A stretch of 64,000 nucleotides of DNA from positions 1-64,000 of the forward strand of contig QLIY01000288.1 in assembly GCA_003260075.1 (NCBI GenBank). Reading direction: 5' to 3'. Numbering within the stretch: position 1 is the first letter of the stretch; the number at the start of each line of letters is the position of its first letter. This document shows positions 1 through 16,397 of the stretch, one piece after another. The notes under the pieces were generated by a model. It saw nothing but the letters and a program-made list of their open reading frames with translations. It was not told the origin of the DNA and did not search any database. This DNA comes from Phallusia mammillata. Taxonomy: Eukaryota; Chordata; Ascidiacea; Phlebobranchia; Ascidiidae. The position numbers and the translations under genes were made by a program.

Positions 1-769
1 GAATATATAAAATGGAAGTATATCAGAAAGCCACCATTCTAGTTTTGATTTATTTTTGCGAATGTTGCATTCTGTTGGTATATTGGGCTTAGTGTTTGAG
101 CTCTTGTGGCTGCACGGATTTGTTACGTCATGGTTTTCGTTCGCCACCTCGCAATTTTGTAAAACTCGGCGCTTATGCGCACACGGTTACTTTTTCGTTT
201 TGCAGTGTGTGTTCGCATGTAACAATACCTGTTTGTTACTAGTTGTCTGACAATACGCGTTAAATACGCAAATAAAAATCCGCGTCTCAAGAAACCACAG
301 CATTCGATGCTACGTGGGACCCCCCCCCCCACGCAAATAAAAACCTGCGTCTCAAGAAAACACAGCATTCGATGCTACTTCATTTGCTTTAACTGTGTAC
401 CTCATATGCAAGGAACTAATTAACAACAAAATGTCGAATGTCGTGAGACAATAAAAATGTTTTTACAGTGGCATTTTATTTCAAATTTGAAAAGGTCTTT
501 GTGGCTTACAGTGTTTGTTTTTTCTATGTGAAATTGGTGCGAATGGCTTTTTGGAGTGGTAAAGGTTGACGGCCACTGATATATGTGCTTATTGTTTCAA
601 GGATAGTAAGAGTAGTGAACTTAGCCTAAAAACTAAACAGAATCCTTCGCAGAAAGTTAATTGACAAGGATCAGAGTATCGTATTATCTCATGTCGCCGT
701 GCACCCCCCCCCCATTTTCGAAATTTATTTCATAATAGAAGTGTTTGGATCGCAAAAAAGGGTTAAACG

Positions 770-1159
770 CAGCGGTTCTCAAACTGGGGTCCGTGAAGCA
801 ATTTTGCGGTGACCGCGAAAAGGGTAACTCTATATTTCTATTTGGCGTCAGTTTGTGCAACTGAATAAGTTTAAATCAAAGTGAAAGTGAAAATCGACCG
901 TCTCCATTTCTAAACAATAGGCTTTATTGCATAACAGATAACAAAATGCAATTGTTCGCGCACAATTGTAATGTTTTTGTCTTGTCTGTGATGTTAGATT
1001 TGGATCGTTGTTATGCGCAATTTTACATGACTAGCTAAAATCCTGCAATCAACTTTCGTTTTTCTGAAATATACATTCGAGCTTAAGGACCGCGAGCCCT
1101 CGAAATAATGGCAATTGGACCGTTTAGAAAAAAATAATGAAAACGTTTGAAAACCACTG
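770..1159 (-). mobile_element. 390-bp hAT-type MITE (family 2)
   Basis: The ends are inverted: it starts 'cagcggttctcaaact' and finishes with the complement of 'cagtggttttcaaacg'. The interior is the reverse complement of the elements at 48470-48860 and 50752-51631 (shared words 'caattgttcgcgcaca' and 'tgactagctaaaatcctgca'). The flanks share 'ggttaa', an imperfect target duplication. It has no coding capacity. Its ends resemble those of the transposase-bearing hAT at 32638. Confidence 0.75.
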
Positions 1160-2876
1160 GGTTAATGCAACTGAGGTAAATTTTGTCAGGGATTGTGTAT
1201 CGTAAAATATGGCAACCCTATTATAGTGTAAATGCAACAACAAAATGTGCTAAGCCACCCTTCTAGTTGAAGAACATTTTTTTACATACCTTTGCTGCAA
1301 AATGGCTTCTAATATTTGTTGGTGTCTGTATTACTGTTTGCCTTTTCTAGGAAAAGTTTCAAATGTTTCAAAACTGGTCTAGGACAGCAATATCGATGTC
1401 AAACCTAGAGATTAAATTATCAGAGAATTGGGAGTATTTTTCCCGTTTTTTACTACTTACTGGCAAATATAAGACAATGTAATATTGGAAAAGAATGTGG
1501 AAAAAAACTTTTTTTAGTTTGCGTTCATGCTTTCTACTAATTTGTCCTCAAATCTAAAAATAATCACACCATTTTTATACCGAACAAATTCGCATAGACA
1601 TGTGTGTTGGAATTCATTCTTTTTTGCTTGCAAAAACAATCATGATAGTAGATCAAATAGTGTGTAAAGTAGATCATAAATAGGAAGTAGAAAATGGAAA
1701 TATATAGGAATTTCATCTTTCTAGTCATTTAAATGTTATTGCAGTGATAAGTCTAACACTATTTCATTCAAAATATTTAGAAAAAAACTTCTTTCGTATT
1801 GGTCACTTCTACCCGTAGCTTGCTAACACCTGTGCTTTAAACAAAAAAAACATTCAACAAAATGGTTTGTGAAAATAATTCCATCAACAAATCTTGTTTT
1901 TTGTTGCTTTTTGCAATATGTGTAAATGTTTCTCAGATAAGCTGTGTTTAATTATGGGCAATTAGTATTATTATTAAAGTTAAAGGTACTCTTAATGATA
2001 TTGCCTGCTTCAGACATAACCGAATTTTACACATATATAGTTTTGAGGGGAAATCTTTGGTTATCTATTGACAAAGCAGTAGTAAATAAAAAGCCCACAC
2101 TTGGATAGCAAGATATGCTTTAAAACTACGTTTCCAGGTTGCAAACAGTTAAAAACCCTTTGTAAACAGATCTTGCAAGGTCATAAACAAGTAATATAAC
2201 AGCTGGACTGGTGACTTGTTTATGTTTGCAGCACTAAGCTTGTGAACTAGTTTAACAAATTGGATTTTCTGATTTGATAAACTTACACCATCGTTTCAAT
2301 TCCGATATCCCTTTTTTGTTGGAATGTGTTTTTTAATGCCAGTTAAAAATAAATGAAACATTTTCTACCATATTTTTTTTCAAATGACATGTAATTACAG
2401 TTTCTTTAACACTGACACATATGCAAAGAACCATACCTTATTCATCCTAAAAGTCTGGTTAGAAGTAAGACAGTTTCAAAGCCTATTTATGGGTTCCCTT
2501 CCACGAAGGTTCACCCACAGGCCCCCAAAGCGATTTTTTTTTAAAACGGCTGTACTGACTAAAGTACATAATCTGAGAGTTTCATGCTTTGTTGGTTGGT
2601 GCAATGTAAGGTATTCTAAAGAATTTTGTAACTTTTTATTGGATTTACCAATTTTCACCCTTTAAACCCCGAAAAAAATAAGTTTTAGTTTTAGGCCAGA
2701 AATACAAGCCCTAATGTGCTAAAATGTTAAACATTATGTGCAGTAGGTTATTCGTTTAGTATTAAAAATTTTGCCTTAATCGGCCGAATAGTTACTTTTA
2801 CAGTCATAATATGTGTACACTGTCAGTCAGATAGAAGTCTCAAATCTCAAGGGAGTAATTTTTTAGTTTACGATTA

Positions 2877-3390
2877 GGGCGGGTGAATGCAGAGCGGGAG
2901 GGCTCAGCTTGACGCCCGGACGGACCTTTTACGAGACAGTCGTGTCGGTGATTAGAAATCAGCTGGTTTTGCGCAGCTATGCTATGTCGTTTTATTAAGT
3001 TATCACACACATTTTAAGTTTTGAAAATTGTGTTCAAAAACTGACCTTGAACGACAATATCTGGGTCAAAGCATGAGATTAAATTAAAAGTATTTTTCCC
3101 GTTCATATTTACTGTTTTTTTTTGTAATTATATGACAATAATAATGCAAAAAGAATACGGACAAAACTTAAAGTTGGGTTAATGCCTTTTAAGAGTTTTT
3201 TCTTAAACATCTAAAAATAACCGGAACATTTGTTTACCGTAAATCCGCACAAACGCGCGTGTGGGGACCCATTTGTTTTTGCTTGCAAAAGCATCATATG
3301 TGTAGATCAAATGATGTGTATAGTAAATTGGTAAATATCGTATAGAATATATAAAATGGAAGTATATTAGAAAGCCACCTTTCTAGTTTT
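2877..3390. repeat. Dispersed repeat, copy 1
   Basis: This block starts near 'gagcgggagggctcagctt' and runs through 'gacaatatctgggtcaaagca' to 'cacaaacgcgcgtgtgggg' and the 'ctttctag' end. The same order of words recurs at 5738-6503, and a diverged copy lies around 1360-1725. No open frame or clear terminal repeat was found, so the class is unknown. Confidence 0.6.
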
Positions 3391-3472
3391 TGTTGTGGAA
3401 TGTTATCTTGTGTTAAAAACCAAACCACTTTTTGTGTTGTTTTAAATATTTTGACATCAGTTTTTTATTTAG

Positions 3473-7497
<4,025 letters not shown>

Positions 7498-9933
7498 CCT
7501 CTGCTTTTGAAACTATGTGTAGCTTAGTTGTCACCACAACCAAACAAAATAGAACTATTTTTGCAGTTGAACATTTTGAAACAGATTCTTCTTGATAGTA
7601 TCAGGAAACTGCAATGTTTGGCTCCTGACAGCATGGGTGATGTCAGCTGTGTTTGTTTTTACAACTTTTTATTTAGTATTTGAAGAGTCTATTTGTTATA
7701 TTCTGTGTATTGTTTTGCATGTCAAGGGCTTTTTGTCCACTTTGTACTTTTTTGTAAACTTGGCAAACAGTCATTGATTATTTGACAAGCAAAACAATGG
7801 TGTAAAGTTAAACATGTCAGGCTTTGAAAACTGGAACATGTTACTCTCTAATGTAGTGAGCTATTTTATGTTTTACATAGTTTTATACCTACTGCAATAG
7901 ACTTTAATGTGTATCTCTAACTTCTCATCTACAGTCATTTTAATATTTTTAATTACTTCAGTGGTAGGAATTGCATAACAACAGTTGTATAATAACCACA
8001 AGAGAAACCTAGAGCAACTGTATCACATTAACTGATCGGTTAATTTGTCCAAGTTCTTTCTTGTTCTTTATTCAAGTATCTTCCTTTCTACCTTTTTCTC
8101 ACTACATTTTTGTTGCTACTGTGATGCGGGGGGCTGTATGGTTTCATAGCAACAGAAGTGAAATACATCAGTTAGCACAAAGAAGTGAGGATTTCTGCAC
8201 CATATCCTTCGTTGGCAAACGACTGTCTGTCACTTGAATTTGCCAGACAATAAGACAAATGTGTGTGCTACTTTGCCTTAGTGACCCCGTGACTAACGGA
8301 ATTTACTGTACATAAATGTGATATTCTGCATTTGAATCAATACAAAATGTTAAAAAGTATTATTGTGTGCTGGTTTATGCATGTTAAGGGGTGTTGTTAA
8401 CAGGTTTAAAACAAAAGTAACAAGAGCTGGCTACTAGAATATCGACTACCATTCTACTTGATTTGTTTGGTGGCTTTTTCTTCCCAAAGTTTGTCCTACC
8501 TGTTTTGACATTAAATGCTGATGGATTTGTATAAAACTTACACAGATGCTAAAAATAGTGATGTAGATGGTCATATATTTTGTTTGACTTGAAAGCCCTA
8601 ATGTTTCCCGGTTTCCCAAAATGGGTGAATTTTTAAACAATGTCCAAATGGAACAAAATTTGGATAGCTTGTAGTTTGTCATTTATATGTGTCAAAGGTT
8701 ATGTTTTGGCCTGTAGCTCCAACATTTACCCCACTAGCCCCCCTAAAATGGGTGATTTTTTTATGTCTGAATTGATTTCAATTTTCCATTTATAGGTGTT
8801 GGTTCTATTTCACCCTGTAGCTTCACCGTTTATCTCACAAGCCCCCTAAAGTCATTGAATTTTTAAAACAATGTCCCACTATTCACCCTTTGTTTCTTTT
8901 GAAATAGGACAAACTTCAAACAATCTCTGAATAGAATCCGATTTGCATAGTCTGTATTTTTAATAGCATGATTATTTAAGCCCAGCACTGATCACAATGT
9001 TTTACCTTACAACCCCAAACTTTCTTATGGCACTGTTTGAAACGCATTATTTTCAACTTTGCATGTGTGAGGGCCCATAAGTTTCTACCTGCAGAAATAA
9101 TTAATGTTATAAAATATAACACAATAGCTAATATAGGACCCAATATAAAAAAGTGTAGGGAATATATTACCGTTTCAAAAGAAGGTTATAGTGTATGTGC
9201 AATGCTTTGTTACTTTTATTCAACCACAACTAACCAGCTAATCCAGTCCATAGGTATATAGGGCAGTGATGGGATTCAAATTTTTTGTCAGCAGGTTCTA
9301 TTACAAAAGTCATATTTTTCACCTGGTTCTGTTACAAAAAATCCATTGACAGTGACCAGTAATGCTAACTGGTTCGCTGATCTCATAAAATTTTGTAAGA
9401 CGGTTCTATAGAACCGGCGCGAACCGGCTGAATCCCACCACTGATATAGGGTACATAACTAAAACAGTACACAGGTTGGTGTGAGGCACTATGTACTGGA
9501 ATCAAGTGAATGTTTAAAGTTTTTCCGTGGGGCAAGATTGAAACTAGACCAGCAAAGTGTTTCCCTTGCTGCCTATACCAAGGGCATTATATTTAAAAAA
9601 AATTGTTTACCAACGTTTTTCATGTGATGAGCAAGTTGAGTCATGTCCAAAAGCATGCTAAAAATTGTGTTGTGCTAATAGCTACAAATTATTTTAATGG
9701 TCATAAAGTACACCACGTTTGTGTTTGATGCAGTTAAAGTGTTACACCATACTACTTTCTAGTCAGTTATACCTAAAAATAACACTACTTTTAAGAATCC
9801 AGGAAAACAAGTGACCTTTATGCAGGGAATGAAAATGATCAGTGAATATCCTTTTGTTGTGTCACTATGATCTCTTTCACCAAGCAAAATAAACACAACT
9901 GATCACTGTGTTAATACAAACACAAAGAAAACT
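7498..9933. other. UBE2H 3' UTR and UBE2H-RENBP convergent intergenic region
   Basis: The 3' UTR of UBE2H probably occupies the first part; no canonical AATAAA was spotted soon after its stop. A repeat at about 8700-8880 ('ccccactagcccccctaaaa') recurs as its reverse complement at 15835-15890, 19720-19840 and 22280-22400. A hAT MITE lies at 9264-9443. No further gene seen. Confidence 0.5.
9264..9443. mobile_element. 180-bp hAT MITE with 8-bp target duplication
   Basis: The ends are inverted (CAGTGATGGGATTCA and TGAATCCCACCACTG), flanked on both sides by ATATAGGG (9256-9263 and 9444-9451), a perfect 8-bp duplication as hAT transposases make. Internal GAACCGGCGCGAACCGG is typical of this widespread MITE style. 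There is no coding capacity. Confidence 0.92.
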
Positions 9934-12424
9934 TTATTTATCACATGAATCAATCAACTCAAGTAGTATATTTTCACACATTAACATTGCACGGGGCACA
10001 TGAAAACATCCTTTCCAGGGTCCACCTTTAAAGTTACTTGACACTTCTCCCTTTCTATTGAGATATCCATACCACTCACCCTTTTTGTCTGAAAACTTAA
10101 AAAAACTGTTGTTTACTAAGACTTAAACTTATATGTATACTTCTAAAAAATTACAGCATTAGGGCACAAGCACTCACTTTTGAAAAAGTATACTCTGCAA
10201 CTTTAACAAAGTTATCCAAAAGTCGAGTTTCCTTTTTGAACTTATATGAAAGGATGAATGCAATCATGGCCTCACAGTGAGGCCACCATAGTTTCATGTT
10301 CCACTCCAACTGAAGTGGGCAATATCCATCAGCATCAAGAAAATAAAACAGTCCACCATTATCTGCATCCCATCCTTTGCTGTAAAAAGGTCACACTGAT
10401 AAAAGTTTAAGTTAAAAGTAAAAATGTTACTCTACTGACCTAAATGCAGCATCAATAAAACACAGACAAGCCTTTTCTGCAAGCATCACATTGTTGCACT
10501 GTAGAGCATGTTGCAATAGGAACCAACCACATTCTATGGCATGCCCTATAATAAAGGTATTTAAACTTGATTGATTCATGTTTTCTGTTACCCATGTTAC
10601 ATACCTGGAACATACAGCCTTCCATCAGCTCCCGGTATCTCCTGACCACTGAGAGAAACCGACTCTAAAACAACTGTGCCACTCCTCTGGGAAAACAAAC
10701 AAGCACACAACAATTTATGGTTGTATGCTTTTCACAAGAAATATTTGTTAAGCTTCAGCTTTACAAACTAGAATGATAACTTTTAACATAATTATTACCA
10801 TTACATATACACCAAGGTTTTTTTGAAATGATGTTTACCCTACTAACACCACCCCTATTAATAGCCCAAATTAATAGTTACCTGAACATGTGACAAAAGG
10901 TTTCTAACCGACCAGTCTTCCAGTTTTTCCTCATCACCAGATAAATTTTCCCATTGTAAGTTTGAAATGTGCATCTGTTCACAGAGGCACAATGACATCA
11001 TGGCGACAGCAAGTTTAGAAGTTTTCGTAGTTCCAGGTAGATCATCAGCACCAAGAGCTGAATCGTCAACAATACACCAATGTCTGATTTTTTGCATAAA
11101 ACTAACTGCAGCAACCTAAAAAAATAACAGGCAGTTTCTTGACAACACAGTTATGTGAAGTACCAAACTCAGCTGTTATCAAACAACAATTTGGCTCAGA
11201 TCAAATATATACTTCGCATACCTTGTATTTGTCAACATTTGTAGCTCTCCATGTTTCTGACATGGCCATGACAAAGAAACACTCAGAAAACAAATTTCTT
11301 TGAATTTTGATAGCCTGTCCATCTTTTGTTACAGAAAATGGGCATCGGGTACAAGAGTTTTTTTCAACTAAACATTTTAACAGAAAATCAGCACCTACAA
11401 TACAACAATTTTGTGACTGGTGCAACACAAAAAAATATTATTAGGAAAGGACACAAGAGTAAGTTACCAGAAAATTACTTCGGAAAACATTAGGAGTTAC
11501 AGTCCCAACATTCTTCACAGACTAAAAATCAGGAACAAACTGGTGTGGCACATAAAAAAGTACAAAAACAACAAAACTGTCCACTTCATAAAAGGGCACC
11601 CAAAACATATCAAGGAAGGGTGGTAATAACAAGTAAAAAACACAATTTATGTACATCTAAAGCTAATGCATTTTATGTACATTAGTTATGTTCCCCATCT
11701 TTATCAAATTCCGCTTTTCAAATAGTTACCAGGGTTTCCGCGCAATTTTTGTTTATAAATTCCATGACTTTTCCAAAACTTTTCACGAAAAAAAAAACGA
11801 ATTTCCATAATCCTAATCGAAAAAAATCGAGCAATTCCCATAGCAAAACTAGAAAAGAGACTTTGGTATATGTAGCCAATTTACCATACTTGCAACAAAT
11901 ATACAAATGTTAGGTCATTTGAAATTCCTATCTCTAACTGGCATTTTCAGGCATTGAATTCCATACTTTTTCAAGGACTTTTGCAAGAGTTGGCTTATTT
12001 CAAAACTTTTCCAGGCCTTAAAAATTTTTAATTTTAAATTCCATAACTTTTCCAGGTTTTCCATACCCGCAGGAACCCCGAGTTAAAATTTATATTTACC
12101 TTTTACAGCAGGATTCCAAATATCCCTGTTTTTTAATCTTGGGACATCCTGGTACAACCTAAAGTACATCCACACCTGCCTTGCTTGTAACCACATGTAT
12201 TTTGTTTCATCAAACACAGCTCCATCATCAGCAAGACAAGTAAAAAATCCTCTACAAATCAAGTTATCTGCATGTTTACAAAACACTTACAAAACACCAA
12301 TTCATATACAAATACAGTACCCATGCTCCTTATCATGTGAGTATTTTACCCAAAAATCAATTACTTGGTCAAGCTCATCTTGAATAATCTTTAGCCACTT
12401 TTTTAGTAATGGTCTACTGTTCAT
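9934..12424 (-). CDS. RENBP: RENBP, N-acylglucosamine 2-epimerase (renin-binding protein)
   Basis: The enzyme interconverts N-acetylglucosamine and N-acetylmannosamine in cytosolic amino-sugar and sialic-acid metabolism. Eight exons join in frame to 404 codons plus stop, near the family's length: 12321-12424 (ATG), 12100-12251, 11222-11394, 10882-11115, 10605-10686, 10440-10545, 10178-10379, 9934-10095. Landmarks in order are [103 protein letters not shown] and [13 protein letters not shown]; the conserved His residues of the (alpha/alpha)6 barrel are in these blocks. Exon 8 is taken from the earlier of two AG sites because only that restores the conserved FSKFSD segment. The TAA stop overlaps an AATAAA. 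There are no frameshifts. It lies 240 nt behind SNRNP25 on the same strand. Confidence 0.96.
11729..12080. repeat. MITE-like repeat in a RENBP intron
   Basis: It runs from 'cagggtttccgcgcaattt' to 'cgcaggaacccc', giving short inverted ends, with inner runs of 'aattccatgacttttcc' on both strands. No protein is encoded and no exact target duplication was found. Confidence 0.5.
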
Positions 12425-12664
12425 TTTGTTGCAAATTATTTGCTAGCTAAAATCATACACTACATACTTGTTTGTCATGTAAGTTAATGAGTAAACTAAT
12501 TTAACATGGTTAATGAATAATTTTCACTCACTATTCAGCTTAAAAAAGTTTTAGTTAAAATAATGGGGGCAACATTGAAAAACAGTGCTTTACGATGTGT
12601 TTATATATATGTTATAAATATGTAAGCGAGATTATTTAAAAAACACCACATACTTACATCTAAT
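12425..12664 (-). promoter_or_regulatory. SNRNP25-RENBP intercistronic spacer, candidate trans-splice acceptor
   Basis: The 240 nt between the SNRNP25 stop and the RENBP ATG contain no AATAAA on the coding strand. They do contain a pyrimidine-flanked 'gattttag' acceptor ending at 12447, 22 nt before the RENBP ATG. This is what an operon resolved by spliced-leader trans-splicing would look like. A separate promoter cannot be excluded from sequence alone. Confidence 0.4.
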
Positions 12665-14434
12665 CTACTTTCTGCTCAGACGTTTTACAAATATTACTTC
12701 ACTGCGATTGCAAATGCCATAATCCTTTAACTTTTTGGATTGATCAATTAGTTTTTCGTTTTCAAATGTCAACCAATATGATTTCCAGACATATTTCCAA
12801 CTAATAATTTTTGCATCGCCACTTCTTTGTTGTTTCAAGCTGACATGTCTTTCCACTGCTTTCATCAACTCCAATACTGTGGCTGTTTGTTTTATTATTA
12901 CAGGATATATTTCCCCATTCATCTTTCGAACTTTTACAGTGATTGCTTGTCCTTGTTCCAGGGCAATTATAGATCTAATCTACAAACGAAGAAAACAAAA
13001 AGTGTTAAAAAATATTTTTAAATTAACTCTTCACATAGTTTTGGTTTATTTTCCACTTTATGAGTTGCCTGAGCAACTTTGGAGACTTTTATCTCATGAT
13101 TATTGTGCAAATGTGTTCAAGTTTTATTTCTATTAAATTCAATTACATTGATTGCATGAACAATTATAAAAAAATTAAAATAAACAAAAAATCAATTACA
13201 TTTAAGAAACATATATACATTAATTCTTGTGCCTTTTTAAAACATAAAAAGGTTCTACCATTGACATGCACACTGCATGTTGACTACTTATTTAATTTTA
13301 AACAACCAGCCTTTAATCAGAACCGTAAAAAAGTAAAGCTACCCAACTATTTCCAAAATTGGAATAACATGTACATAAATTTTTGCCAATGATCTCTTCT
13401 TTGTCACTGGCGAGCTTTAACACTCAGTGAAATGCAGCAGCATTTTTGCTAAGTAAGTTAGACAGCAGAGAAGCAATGAAGACATTTTTAAGCTTTTGCT
13501 AAAACTAGAATAGTGGTTTTTCTATATATTGCCAGTTTATATATACTATATCATATTTAACGATGTATCACATATACCATTTACTATATTTATAATGGAT
13601 ATATATTTGGCACCTACATTTCATTGGGTCCCTATCTTTTTCCTGGCACTTTATAACATAATTGTTTCTGCAAGCATAATCTAATGGGTCCCCACACATA
13701 TGCATATGCGAGTTGGTAACAGCAAAAATAAGACACAATCATTGTTAGATAAGATGAACATAAATTCATAACTGGGATCAGCCCTTTCGGGGGATTCTCC
13801 ACTGGGCCTGTGTAGCTCAGTTGGTAGAGCGCGAGTACCGGAAAGACTCCTGTCGTGGGTTCGAATCCCACCGCAGGCTAGATTTTTCTAGCCTACGCCT
13901 TGCCATATGGTGGTGAATGCTTGGTGACCGGCTGATTCGGTATAGCGCCTTCAATGGGCCTGGCGTACTGTGANNNNNNNNNNNNNNNNNNNNNNNNNNN
14001 NNNNNNNNNNNNNNNNNNNNNNNNNNNNNNNNNNNNNNNNATTAAGCTGAGGCCATTCGCGACTGAACAAAAACCTATTATTCACTAGGCAAGCAACACA
14101 AAAATTCACAGTGCACAACTTCAGATTTCCAACTACAATATATATGGGTAAATTTTAATTAGACTATGTCATGTTTTATTGACGAAGTCCTTAAAAACAA
14201 CCACAGTGAGAAGAAAAAATGTTTAGAGAAGGTGGCCCATAAAAAACAATTGGCTTTACCAAAGTTACCAGTCCACACACACAACAAAATCAACGCCTAT
14301 GGTTAGCACTGTACCTCCTCAACTGTTATTTCCTGTGGAAGATCACTTAACAGTGGATCGCCTAGCATTTCATCGATCCCTTCCTTGTACACTTTCATAA
14401 TACAGTCAAAATTGCTTAGGCTTTCTTGATTCAT
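12665..14434 (-). CDS. SNRNP25: SNRNP25, U11/U12 snRNP 25 kDa protein
   Basis: This ubiquitin-fold protein belongs to the U11/U12 di-snRNP, which recognises minor-class (U12-type) introns in the nucleus. Exon 1 (14315-14434) encodes MNQESLSNFDCIMKVYKEGI and then GDPLLSDLPQEITVEE. Exon 2 (12665-12979) encodes IALEQGQAITVKVRKMNG, then the ubiquitin-like core with ISWKYVWKSYWLTFENE and LKDYGICNRSEVIFVK. The two join in phase 0 to 144 aa, close to vertebrate SNRNP25. The intron (12980-14314) is broken by a 67-bp N gap and carries a SINE. Two further copies of exon 1, without exon 2, occur at 20381-20500 and 22939-23058. It is upstream of RENBP on the same strand, possibly in one operon. Confidence 0.93.
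12980..13800. other. SNRNP25 intron, left part
   Basis: AT-rich intron with no exon, RNA gene or clear repeat ends seen. Short frames here have no recognisable protein features. Confidence 0.5.
13806..13973 (+). repeat. tRNA-derived SINE, copy 1
   Basis: The head (13806-13878) folds like a tRNA: acceptor GCCTGTG/CGCAGGC, D arm GCTC/GAGC, T arm GTGGG-TTCGAAT-CCCAC, and both pol III box sequences. The anticodon arm, however, gives only 4 pairs and a 9-nt loop, so it is not a working tRNA. A tail ('ctagcctacgccttgcc', 'gaccggctgattcggtata') follows and is shared with the copy at 23940-24115, which has the same 9-nt loop. The copy ends at the N gap. Confidence 0.8.
13974..14040. other. Assembly gap (67 N)
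   Basis: The N run lies in the SNRNP25 intron. The sequence right after it (14041) reappears at 20107 and 22671, where it is preceded by LINE-flanking sequence, so the true left neighbour is uncertain. Confidence 0.95.
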
Positions 14435-15913
14435 TTTTTAAGGATTGCAGTTATGTACACTAATAGTATTTCTGAAAAGCAAAAGCTCTATTTAATATAG
14501 TGCTTCCGACATACCATGCTAACACAGTGATAACAATATTTGATAGCATTTCTACAAACAAAAACACATTATTCTCCACATATATATGTATTTAGAACTT
14601 GAGGCAAGTTAATCAAGCACGGGCCTTTTTGGATTTGGAAGATAAAATTTAAAAGTTCAGGCATTTTTTAAAATTCAACCAATTATTTTGAAATTTCTTG
14701 CTAATGTTTATGACACTGCCACATTTTGAAGCCAAAAAGACAAATAATAGAAAAGACAAAAATCATCAACCCTACTGTCATTCATTCCAAATAATATAAC
14801 TAGATACTGTATTACACTATAAAATATATAACCTGTTGGTTTATTTGTCCACTGTCCAAACAGGCAATTTCCTAGTGTATTGAGTAGTGGTGTTGGCATT
14901 AACAAATTTTTAAAAACAAAACTATTCAAGATAAAAACACTTTGATTGTATATACATTTGAAATAATGAATTCAAATTTGTAAAAACATTGTCTGTCTTC
15001 ACAGAAGGGAGTGGGAGGTTGGACCAGTTAATGTAGAAAAAACAATGGAAAGGTATTTGAAACAATTCACAGTGGATTCATAGTCAGGAGAATAAACCAA
15101 TGTTTGTGGTAAAAGACAAAACAGAACTAAAAAGTCAGGCCTCCAGGCACAGTTTCAGTGGTCCCAGTTGCTGTTGCTTGAATTCAAACGCTATAAAACC
15201 TTAAGTATCACCTCTAGCTTGATTCAAATAATTAATGCAATTACCAGGCTTTTATAAAAAAAGCAGAAATTTAACCATCTGCCATCAGTATTAAGGGGAT
15301 ATAATATAGAACATATTATGTCCTTAACAGGTGTACAAACACCTCTTCCATGCCAGTGTAGAATTTGTTGTCAACATAAGGCTCAAAGCTTTTCGACTTC
15401 TGTGTTTGTCGAAAAAAAAAAATTTTTTAGAGAGTCTTAACAGTCATGAAATTTCCTTGTGTAGGATCTCTGTGGGCATCAATCATATACAAGTTTTACA
15501 AATAAGCTAATGCCCCTTTTACCACCACACACAACTATGAGCTGTCTAAGCTGTTATTTTACCAGCAAAATGTATTTTCTGACACAATTTCTAATACTCT
15601 GTGTGTCTTTTTCCTCCACCTTTTCCATTTCAGTGTAATATTTGATTTTAGTGACAAAAAATAGATACCTATGAATAGCAAATTCCCCAAGTTGTCCAAT
15701 TTGCATTTGATTTGAACATAGGTAAAAATAGTCACCCATTTCAAAACAAAACATTCGAGGACTTATAATAATATGTTCAATAAGTTTTGTAAATTTCGTT
15801 TAATTCTGACGTGTTTTTTTTTAATTCACTTATTTTAGGGGGCTGGTGGATTAAATGTTGGGGCTACAGAGTTAAACACAACAATTGACACCTATAAATG
15901 GCATACTCTACAA
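14435..15913. repeat. SNRNP25 upstream region, later duplicated
   Basis: No gene is visible upstream of SNRNP25 exon 1. The block 14041-15130 recurs nearly unchanged at 20107-21197 and in part at 22671-23310. The block 15419-15925 recurs at 23311-23822. A small repeat at 15835-15890 matches the repeat near 8700. Confidence 0.75.
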
Positions 15914-16397
15914 CAGCGGTTCCCAACCTGTGGTACGCATACCACTAGTGGTATGCGAAGGTTTTTCAGGTGGTACGCCAGTAGCTCCCGTTTTTCACAA
16001 AAACTTGGATTCTCAACTTTATATTTTTAATTGTTTATCTGGTTTTGTTTACAAAAAAAATCCCTAAGCCTATTCTTATTGTTACGCAACTATTTCTGTT
16101 GTTTTGTATCATTGCAATCTACAAAATACAGGTCATGTCAATTGTCAACAAGAAGCACACTTGCTTTGGAAAGCCGTACAACGCTGTGGGACAGTGGGCG
16201 TTAATTATGTCAAATGATTGCTCCGCCAATTGGTGGACAGTAAACAAACACAAAAATCTCATTAAATTTAGTTGTTTTGCTTTATTGTTAATGTAGTAGG
16301 ACAATGTTCTTCTTCTTGATATAATATGATTCGACTAAATTACTCGTTCTGCAAGAAGTGGTACGCATGGCAGTACAGAGCCTCCAAGTGGTGCACA
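15914..16397 (+). mobile_element. hAT-like non-autonomous element (family 4)
   Basis: It starts 'cagcggttcccaacctgtgg' with repeated 'ggtacgc' words. The interior ('tcaaatgattgctccgccaa', 'gttttgtttacaaa') is found reversed at about 50985-51381, where the opposite end reads 'ggttgggaacccctg'. There is no coding capacity, and the right boundary is approximate because another element starts at 16398. Confidence 0.65.

Larger units (their letters stand above)
1..3472. repeat. UBE2H intron filled with dispersed repeats
   Basis: No coding exon is visible; since UBE2H is cut by the window start, this is presumably intron. It holds related repeat ends at about 1-50, 1625-1725 and 3282-3390, sharing the words 'tgcttgcaaaa', 'agatcaaat' and the end 'ccacctttctag'. 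A direct repeat (266-314 and 331-377) flanks a C11 run at 320-330. A second C run lies at 704-713. A hAT-type MITE is listed separately. Confidence 0.6.

Noticed and set aside
13806-13878. Functional tRNA gene
   Set aside because: Anticodon arm cannot form a 7-nt loop with a paired stem, and a SINE tail follows that is shared with another copy.
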